From contig JAKFVH010000009.1 in assembly GCA_021732285.1 (NCBI GenBank), positions 28,309-92,308 of the forward strand: a DNA stretch of 64,000 bases. The letters are read 5' to 3'. The stretch comes from Reyranella sp. (lineage in GTDB: Bacteria > Pseudomonadota > Alphaproteobacteria > Reyranellales > Reyranellaceae). Below the pieces are notes generated by a model. It ran no database searches. It had not been told where the DNA came from and saw only the letters and a program-made list of their open reading frames with translations. Of this stretch, positions 57,905-64,000 are shown one piece after another (position 1 is the first letter of the stretch; every line of letters begins with the position of its first letter). Both the position numbers and the translations under genes were made by a program.

Positions 57905-58108
57905 ATGGCCGACCTCTCGCTTCATTACACGTCCAAGGCGCCGCTGGCCGGCACCTTCACCGCGTTCAACCAGATCTTCGCTACCTGGCGCCGCCGCGCC
58001 AAGGAGCGCAAGGAGCTTGCCAGCCTCGATGCCCGCACACTGCGCGATCTCGGTTTGAGCTCCAGCGACATCAATTTCGAGGTCAACAAGCCCTTCTGGC
58101 GTAGCTAG
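57905..58108 (+). CDS. DUF1127 domain protein
   Basis: MADLSLHYTSKAPLAGTFTAFNQIFATWRRRAKERKELASLDARTLRDLGLSSSDINFEVNKPFWRS. Confidence 0.88.
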   Translation: MADLSLHYTSKAPLAGTFTAFNQIFATWRRRAKERKELASLDARTLRDLGLSSSDINFEVNKPFWRS

Positions 58109-58173
58109 CGCACCCGAATCCGGAGCCGGCCCGTTTTGTTACCCTGCGCGGGCCTTACCCTCTCCGGACACTG

Positions 58174-58223
58174 GCCGGCGGTCGATCCTCAGCCTCCCTG
58201 TCGACCGCCGGCTTTTTCTTTTT
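58174..58223 (+). terminator. Rho-independent terminator after the first DUF1127 gene
   Basis: gccggcggtcga...tcgaccgccggc followed by tttttcttttt. Confidence 0.85.
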
Positions 58224-58282
58224 GAGAATTGCCCATCACGGGCCGGATAGAGTGAATCCGGCGGCGCTGCTTTTGTGGCGCC

Positions 58283-58441
58283 ATGACCCTTCAACTTGTC
58301 CGGCAATTCCTGCGCGAATGGCGCCGCCGCATGCGCAGCCGCCGCGAAATCGCGACGATCACCTATTGCACCCAGCGCGACCTCGGGCTCAGCGCCAGCC
58401 AGATGCGCTTCGAGGCACAAAAACCATTCTGGCGAGCCTGA
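58283..58441 (+). CDS. DUF1127 domain protein, short paralogue (52 aa)
   Basis: MTLQLVRQFLREWRRRMRSRREIATITYCTQRDLGLSASQMRFEAQKPFWRA; not in the ORF track (<60 aa). Confidence 0.82.
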   Translation: MTLQLVRQFLREWRRRMRSRREIATITYCTQRDLGLSASQMRFEAQKPFWRA

Positions 58442-58456
58442 TATTTTCTGCTTGAA

Positions 58457-58496
58457 GCACTTTCCGTCCGGCTGGGATCAGCCGGACGGAAAGTGC
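58457..58496. repeat. Perfect 18-bp-stem palindrome
   Basis: gcactttccgtccggctg-ggat-cagccggacggaaagtgc. Confidence 0.92.
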
Positions 58497-58522
58497 CCTG
58501 CCTTGATGTTGGAACAACGCAT

Positions 58523-58565
58523 TTCCGAAGGGATGGAACCGTAAAACGGTTCCATCCCTTCGGAA
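58523..58565. repeat. Perfect 20-bp-stem palindrome
   Basis: ttccgaagggatggaaccgt-aaa-acggttccatcccttcggaa. Confidence 0.92.
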
Positions 58566-58584
58566 GCTGCGCTAGACGCGGCGG

Positions 58585-59799
58585 GTGGCCCTCTCCGACC
58601 TTCAGATCCAGACCCTGGCCCGCGACGCCGTGCAGCGCGCGGCCGCCGGCGACTTCGCCGGCGCCGAGCCGTTGCTGGCGCAGGTCGCCGAGGCTCGGCC
58701 CAACTCCGGGCAGGCGCTGCATCTGCTGGGCCAAGCCCGGCTGAAGCTCGGTCGTTTCGCCGAAGCACGCGAACCATTGGAACGCGCGGCCAAGTTCCTG
58801 CCCAAGGAAGCCGCAGCCCAGGTCAACCTGGCCGGCTGCCTGTCAGTGCTGGGCGATCATGCGGCCGCATTGGCGGCCCTCGATCGCGCTCAACGCCTGA
58901 AACCTGGCGACGCCGCCATCGCGCACAACAAGGGACGTTCCCTCGAGGCGTTGGGCCGTCCCGACGAGGCCGAGCACGCCTACAACGAGGCCTTGTCGAT
59001 CGACCATCGCCTGATGCCCTCGCTGTCGGCGCGCGCCAGTCTTCTGGAGAAGCGTGGCGACTGGATGGGCGCTCTGGCCGATCTCGACATGGCGCTGACC
59101 AGCCGGCCCAGCGATCCGCCTCTGCGCCTGCGTCGCGGCGAGCTGCTGCTGCGCCAGGGCGATTGGCTGCGCGGTCTCGGCGACTACGAGGCGCGGCTGG
59201 AGATCGCCGGCGACCGCTACGCGCCCAACCTGCCGCGCTGGCAGGGCGAGCCTGTGACGGGCCGGCTGCTGATCTACCCCGAGCAGGCCGACATCGAGAG
59301 CGATGCCGCGCTGCGCGACACGCTGATGCTGGCGCGCGGCGTCGATGCGATTGTGCAGTGCGCGCCCGAGCTCACCAAATGGCTGGGCATGCCGACGATC
59401 GAACGCGGCGCGGCGCTCGATGGATTTGTCGCAGCAGCTCCGCTGCGCAGCCTGCCGCACCTTTTGGGTTGGACCCTCGATTCCCTGCCGCCGCTCGTCC
59501 TGACGCGGTGCGCCGAGCCGTCACCGCGCATCGGCTGGTTCAGCCAAGCCGAGCCGCCGGCCGGCGTCGACATCGAACGCAGTCCCGATGAACTGACGCG
59601 ATGTCGTCTGGTGGTCGGCGATGATGCCTGGCCCACGCATCTTGCCGCGCGGCGCGGCATCCCGACAATCGTCCTGCTGCCAATGACGGCTGATTGGCTG
59701 TGGGGCCCACGGCGTGGCCCTTCTCCCTGGTATCCATCCGTCGAGCTTCTGTCGATCGACGACGCCGATGCACTGGCGTCTCGGCTCGTCACCTCATGA
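58585..59799 (+). CDS. TPR repeat protein, C-terminal region resembling TPR-associated glycosyltransferase-like proteins
   Basis: Tandem TPRs (GQALHLLGQARLKLGRFAEAREPLERAAKFLP; AAIAHNKGRSLEALGRPDEAEHAYNEALSIDHR); GTG start. Confidence 0.85.
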   Translation: MALSDLQIQTLARDAVQRAAAGDFAGAEPLLAQVAEARPNSGQALHLLGQARLKLGRFAEAREPLERAAKFLPKEAAAQVNLAGCLSVLGDHAAALAALDRAQRLKPGDAAIAHNKGRSLEALGRPDEAEHAYNEALSIDHRLMPSLSARASLLEKRGDWMGALADLDMALTSRPSDPPLRLRRGELLLRQGDWLRGLGDYEARLEIAGDRYAPNLPRWQGEPVTGRLLIYPEQADIESDAALRDTLMLARGVDAIVQCAPELTKWLGMPTIERGAALDGFVAAAPLRSLPHLLGWTLDSLPPLVLTRCAEPSPRIGWFSQAEPPAGVDIERSPDELTRCRLVVGDDAWPTHLAARRGIPTIVLLPMTADWLWGPRRGPSPWYPSVELLSIDDADALASRLVTS

Positions 59800-59933
59800 G
59801 CACGCGGTCCGAAAGATCCTGACGGGCCGTCGTCCATTCACGCATCCGCGACAGACTTTCAGCCGGTCCTGCCCTGCGCAAATCGCCTTCCTTCGGGCGG
59901 TGGCGGATGCTGATATCGACCCGGGAGGAACCA

Positions 59934-61328
59934 ATGGCCAAGACCCTGTTCGACAAGATCTGGGACAGCCACGTCATCACCGATCTCGGCAACGGCTTCG
60001 TGCTCCTGCACATCGACCGCCTGCTGCTGCATGACCTGTCGGGTGCCCGCGCTCTGCGCGAGGTCATGGAGAAGGGCTATACCCCTGCCCAGCCGAGGCT
60101 GATCTACGCCACGCCGGATCACGCGATCTCGACCATGCCCGGCCGCACCGAGGAGACTTTCCCGCCCGGCGCGCCGCTGCTGAAGGGCCTGCGCGAGAAC
60201 ACCAAGAAGTTCGGCATCCACCTGTTCGACATCGGCAAGGACGGCAACGGCATCGTCCATATCGTCGGCCCCGAGCAGGGACTGACCCTGCCCGGCACGA
60301 CCTTGGTATGCGGCGACAGCCATACCTGCACCCATGGCGGCATGGGCTCGCTTGCCTTCGGCATCGGCTCGTCGGAGCTGGAGCACGTGCTGGCGACGCA
60401 GACCATGGTGCAGCGCAAGCCCAAGCGCTTCCGCGTGCAGTTCGAAGGCAAGGTGCCCGAGGGCGTGACCGCCAAGGACATGATCCTGCACCTGATCGGC
60501 GATGTCGGCACGGCCGCCGGCACGGGCCATGCGGTCGAATATGCCGGCTCGGCGGTCCGCGGCCTCACGGTCGAGGGCCGACTCACGCTGTGCAATCTCT
60601 CGATCGAGATGGGCGCGCGCACCGGCATGGTCGCGCCGGACGACACCACCTTCGAGTTCCTGGCCGGCCGCGACTTCTCGCCCAAGGGCGCGATGTGGGA
60701 CCGCGCCGTCACGCACTGGCGCACCCTGCCGTCCGATCCCGACGCCGACTTCGACCGCGAGCACACGATCGACATGGCCAAGGTGGCGCCGCAGATCACC
60801 TGGGGCACCAGCCCCGAGCATGTGATCGCCGTCGACCGGGCGATCCCCGACCCCGACAAGGGACCGGAGGACAAGCGCGCGGCCTGGGCGGCGGCGCTGC
60901 AATACCAGGGGCTCGAGCCCGGCAAGCCGATCGAGGGCACCAAGGTCGACTGGGTGTTCATCGGCTCGTGCACCAACAGCCGCATCTCCGACCTGCGCGC
61001 CGCCGCGGCCATCGCCAAGGGCCGGCAGAAGGCGCCGCATGTGAACGCCTGGATCGTGCCGGGCTCCGAGCGCGTGAAGCGCGAGGCCGAGGCCGAGGGG
61101 CTCGACCGCATCTTCAAGGAGGCGGGCTTCGAATGGCGCGAGCCCGGCTGCTCGATGTGCATTGCCTCCAACGGCGAGCGCGTGCCGCCGGGGCAGCGCA
61201 GCGTCTCGACCTCCAACCGCAACTTCGTCGGGCGCCAAGGCCCCGGTGCGCGCACCCATCTCGCCAGCCCGGCCATGGCCGCGGCAGCGGCGATCAAGGG
61301 CGCCATTGCCGACGTGAGGAAGCTTTAG
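59934..61328 (+). CDS. leuC: 3-isopropylmalate dehydratase large subunit
   Basis: MAKTLFDKIWDSHVITDLGNGFVLLHIDRLLLHDLSG; CGDSHTCTHGGMGSLAFGIGSSELEHVLATQ; FIGSCTNSRISDLRAAA. Confidence 0.96.
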   Translation: MAKTLFDKIWDSHVITDLGNGFVLLHIDRLLLHDLSGARALREVMEKGYTPAQPRLIYATPDHAISTMPGRTEETFPPGAPLLKGLRENTKKFGIHLFDIGKDGNGIVHIVGPEQGLTLPGTTLVCGDSHTCTHGGMGSLAFGIGSSELEHVLATQTMVQRKPKRFRVQFEGKVPEGVTAKDMILHLIGDVGTAAGTGHAVEYAGSAVRGLTVEGRLTLCNLSIEMGARTGMVAPDDTTFEFLAGRDFSPKGAMWDRAVTHWRTLPSDPDADFDREHTIDMAKVAPQITWGTSPEHVIAVDRAIPDPDKGPEDKRAAWAAALQYQGLEPGKPIEGTKVDWVFIGSCTNSRISDLRAAAAIAKGRQKAPHVNAWIVPGSERVKREAEAEGLDRIFKEAGFEWREPGCSMCIASNGERVPPGQRSVSTSNRNFVGRQGPGARTHLASPAMAAAAAIKGAIADVRKL

Positions 61329-61329
61329 T

Positions 61330-61395
61330 CTTCCGGACCGCGCGCATCCTGCGCGCTCATGATCATGAGCGCGCAGGATGCGCGCGGTCCGGAAG
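61330..61395. repeat. Inverted pair of hairpins (family E) between leuC and leuD
   Basis: cttccggaccgcgcgcatcctgcgcgctcatgatcatgagcgcgcaggatgcgcgcggtccggaag, perfect palindrome. Confidence 0.93.
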
Positions 61396-61415
61396 AACAT
61401 GAAAGGAAAGCAGGG

Positions 61416-62033
61416 ATGGAAAAGTTCACCAAGGTCACTGGCGTCGCCGCTCCGCTGATGCGCCAGAACGTCGACACCGACCTCGTCATCCGGATCGAGC
61501 GGCTGGTCAACAACACCGGCCGCAAGGGGCTCGGCCCCTACTGCTTCGAGCAGATCCGCTTCAAGCCCGACGGCAGCGAAAACCCCGATTGCGTGTTCAA
61601 CCAGGAGCCCTATCGCGGCGCGCCGATCATCCTGTCGGCCGAGAATTTCGGCTGCGGCTCCTCGCGCGAGGGTGCGGTGTGGGCGCTGGCCGGCATGGGC
61701 GTGAAGGCGGTGATCGCGCCGTCCTACGGCGACATCTTTTACAGCAACTGCTTCCAGAACGGCGTGCTGCCGGTGGCGCTGCCGATCGAGGAGGTCGAGC
61801 AGCTGGCCGACGAGATGCGCGCCTCGCCGGGCAATGCCCGCGTCACGGTCGACCTCGAGAACTGCCAGGTCGTGTCGCCGACCGGCCGCGTCATCCCCTT
61901 CAAGATCGACGCCCGCCGCCAGCGCGCCCTGCTGAACGGGCTGGACGACATCGCCCAGACCATGACCCACAAGGCCAAGGTCGAGGCCTGGCAGACGAGC
62001 GACAAGAACGCCCGGCCGTGGGTCTGGCTGTGA
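61416..62033 (+). CDS. leuD: 3-isopropylmalate dehydratase small subunit
   Basis: MEKFTKVTGVAAPLMRQNVDTDLVIRIERL; ENFGCGSSREGAVWALAGMGVKAVIAPSYGDIFYSNCFQNGVLPV. Confidence 0.96.
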   Translation: MEKFTKVTGVAAPLMRQNVDTDLVIRIERLVNNTGRKGLGPYCFEQIRFKPDGSENPDCVFNQEPYRGAPIILSAENFGCGSSREGAVWALAGMGVKAVIAPSYGDIFYSNCFQNGVLPVALPIEEVEQLADEMRASPGNARVTVDLENCQVVSPTGRVIPFKIDARRQRALLNGLDDIAQTMTHKAKVEAWQTSDKNARPWVWL

Positions 62034-62037
62034 TCGC

Positions 62038-62901
62038 TTGACGCCGCTTCACACGCTCGCCGCGATGCTGATCGTGGCGATGTGGGGCCTGAACTTCACC
62101 GTCATCCGCTTCGGCCTCGACGAATTCACGCCCTTCACCTTCGCCACCTGGCGCTTCGTGCTGAGCGCGCTGCCGATCGTGTTCGTGCCGAAACCCGCGG
62201 TCTCGTGGGCCACCCTGGCCGGCATCGGCGGCTTCATGTTCGGCGGCCAGTTCATCTTCCTTTTCTTCGCCATGGAGGCCGGCCTGCCGCCGGGACTGAC
62301 CTCGGTGCTGGTGCAGCTGCAAGGGCCGCTCACCGTCGTGCTGGCCGCGTTGTTCCTGCGCGAGCACGCGACGCGCGGACAATGGCTGGGGCTGGCGGTG
62401 GCGGGCGTCGGCGTGGTGCTGATCGCGCAGTCCGTCGAGGGATCGGTCGGCGTGTTCCCGGTTCTTCTGGCACTGATGTCGGCGCTGACCTGGGCGGCGG
62501 GCAACCTCTTCTTCCGCTCCGCCCGCGGCGTGTCGATGTTCGCCGTCACCGTCTGGGCGAGCCTGCTGCCGCCCCTGCCCTTCGCCCTGGTCGCCCTTGT
62601 CCTGGACGGCCCCGGCCCGATCCTCACCCCCATCCTGGCGCCGACCTGGAAGGGCTGGTTCGTGCTGTTCTATACGGTCGCCCCCGTGATGTGGCTGGGC
62701 TACCTGATCTGGGGCACGCTCTTGCGCACCTACCCCGCCGCCAAGGTCGGGCCGATCTCGCTCCTGGTGCCGTGCACGGCGCTGGTCTTCGCCGCCCTGC
62801 TGGTCGGCGAGCCGATCGGCGGGCTGCGCCTCGTGGGCGTGGTCGTCGTGCTGGGCGGCGTGGCGCTAGGCCTGTTTGCGTCGGCCCGCCGCCTGCGCTG
62901 A
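62038..62901 (+). CDS. EamA family (DMT) transporter
   Basis: Ten TM-like segments; MWGLNFTVIRFGLDEFTPFTFATWRFVLSALPIVF; start codon uncertain (TTG or downstream ATG). Confidence 0.9.
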   Translation: MTPLHTLAAMLIVAMWGLNFTVIRFGLDEFTPFTFATWRFVLSALPIVFVPKPAVSWATLAGIGGFMFGGQFIFLFFAMEAGLPPGLTSVLVQLQGPLTVVLAALFLREHATRGQWLGLAVAGVGVVLIAQSVEGSVGVFPVLLALMSALTWAAGNLFFRSARGVSMFAVTVWASLLPPLPFALVALVLDGPGPILTPILAPTWKGWFVLFYTVAPVMWLGYLIWGTLLRTYPAAKVGPISLLVPCTALVFAALLVGEPIGGLRLVGVVVVLGGVALGLFASARRLR

Positions 62902-62903
62902 AC

Positions 62904-62934
62904 AAAAAAACGGGAGCCATCGGCTCCCGTTTCT
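62904..62934. terminator. Bidirectional intrinsic terminator
   Basis: aaaaaaacgggagccatcggctcccgtttctt. Confidence 0.85.
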
Positions 62935-63080
62935 TAGTCCCCCCAATGCGGCTCCCGAGGCGTCATTTCCGACAAAGCCCGAACTCGCGAGGGGAAGCTA
63001 TGACGGTGCCGTTACACGGTCAATGCGCCGGTGGCCGTTGGAAACACATGAAACCCGATTGATCCTCAAGCTGTGCTCGA

Positions 63081-63998
63081 TCACCTCGACCAGCGCAGCA
63101 CCAGCGGATCGTTGCGGCGCGCGACCTCGATCAATCCGGCGCGGGTTGCCGGATGCAGGGGAAGCACCGGATGGCGCGTCATCTCGGAGCGAATGACGCC
63201 ACCCTCCTGCATCAGCACCTTGGCGGCGATGAGCCCGCATTGCCGATTCTCATAGTTGATCAGCGGCAGCCAGCGCTGGTAGGCCGCCACCGCCGCTTCG
63301 CGATCGCCCACGGCGAACGGGTCCATGATCTGCCGGATACCGTCGGGATAGCCCGCACCGGTCATCGCCCCGGTGCAGCCTGCGTCGAGGTCGGCCATCA
63401 GGGTGATGCCCTCTTCTCCGTTCCACGGACCGACGATCGCATCGCCGCCTTCGGCGATCAGGGCGCGCAGCTTGTTCGCGACCTGCGCCACCTCGACCTT
63501 GAAGTAGGAGACGTTGGGGATCTCGCGCGCCATACGCGCCAGCAGGGGCACGGAGAGCGGCGTCCCCGCGACGGGCGCGTCCTGGATCATGATCGGGATG
63601 CTGATTGCATCGGAAACCCGGCGGAAGAAGTCGTAGATGCCCTGCTCGGAGGCCCGGATAGTGGCGCCGTGATAGGGCGGCATTACCATGACCATGGCAG
63701 CACCTGCTGCCTCGGCCCGCCGGCTGCGCGCGGCACAGACTTGCGAGCCAAAATGCGTCGTCGTGACGATCACCGGCACGCGGCCGGCCACATGGGACAG
63801 CACGCAGTCCATCACGCGCTCGCGCTCGTCGTCGGTCAGCACGAACTGCTCGGACCAGTTGGCCAGGATGCAGATGCCTTGCGAGCCGGCATCGATCATG
63901 AAGTCAGTGCAGCGCTTCTGGCCCTCGAGATCGAGTTCGCCGTTCCCGTCGAATACGGTGGGCGCCACGGGAAAGACGCCGCGATAGACCGGTTTCAT
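63081..63998 (-). CDS. Dihydrodipicolinate synthase (DapA) family protein
   Basis: YRGVFPVAPTVFDGNGELDLEGQKRCTDFMIDAGSQGICILANWSEQFVLTDDERERVMD. Confidence 0.93.
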   Translation of the reverse strand: MKPVYRGVFPVAPTVFDGNGELDLEGQKRCTDFMIDAGSQGICILANWSEQFVLTDDERERVMDCVLSHVAGRVPVIVTTTHFGSQVCAARSRRAEAAGAAMVMVMPPYHGATIRASEQGIYDFFRRVSDAISIPIMIQDAPVAGTPLSVPLLARMAREIPNVSYFKVEVAQVANKLRALIAEGGDAIVGPWNGEEGITLMADLDAGCTGAMTGAGYPDGIRQIMDPFAVGDREAAVAAYQRWLPLINYENRQCGLIAAKVLMQEGGVIRSEMTRHPVLPLHPATRAGLIEVARRNDPLVLRWSR

Positions 63999-64000
63999 GG

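Overview
The window is a GC-rich (alphaproteobacterial-looking) chromosomal segment carrying about 50 supportable genes. I found no rRNA, tRNA, CRISPR array, IS element or prophage module. Main blocks: (1) A large autotransporter is followed 41 bp later by an 80-aa Nif11-type double-glycine leader peptide gene, which converges on a complete three-gene NHLP/NHLM-type peptide export operon (two ABC subunits, one with a C39 peptidase, plus an HlyD-like protein); no modification enzyme is visible. (2) A ~12.5 kb assimilatory nitrate locus: nasT-[leader]-nasS-nrtA-nrtB-nrtD-nirA-flavoprotein-nasA-cysG. Between nasT and nasS I can read a sigma54-like promoter, two hexaloop hairpins with A1/G4 loops (ANTAR targets) and an intrinsic terminator, so the nitrate sensor gene nasS sits behind the antitermination switch its partner controls. 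The flavoprotein carries an RnfB-like Fe-S motif in place of a flavodoxin domain. (3) A catabolic/transport cluster: SDR, DUF1445, DUF2848, two CaiB-type CoA transferases, 4-hydroxyproline-epimerase-like enzyme, tandem amidohydrolases and a PotABCD-like ABC transporter. (4) A Ser/Thr kinase-MORN protein, an adenylate cyclase, leuCD, and two tandem DUF1127 genes, one of them below the ORF-track cutoff. (5) At least ten large intergenic palindromes of several families, often REPIN-like (inverted pairs of hairpins), one nested inside another. Two genes look broken: a RelE-like toxin (in-frame TGA) and a di-heme cytochrome c peroxidase (TAG plus frameshift).
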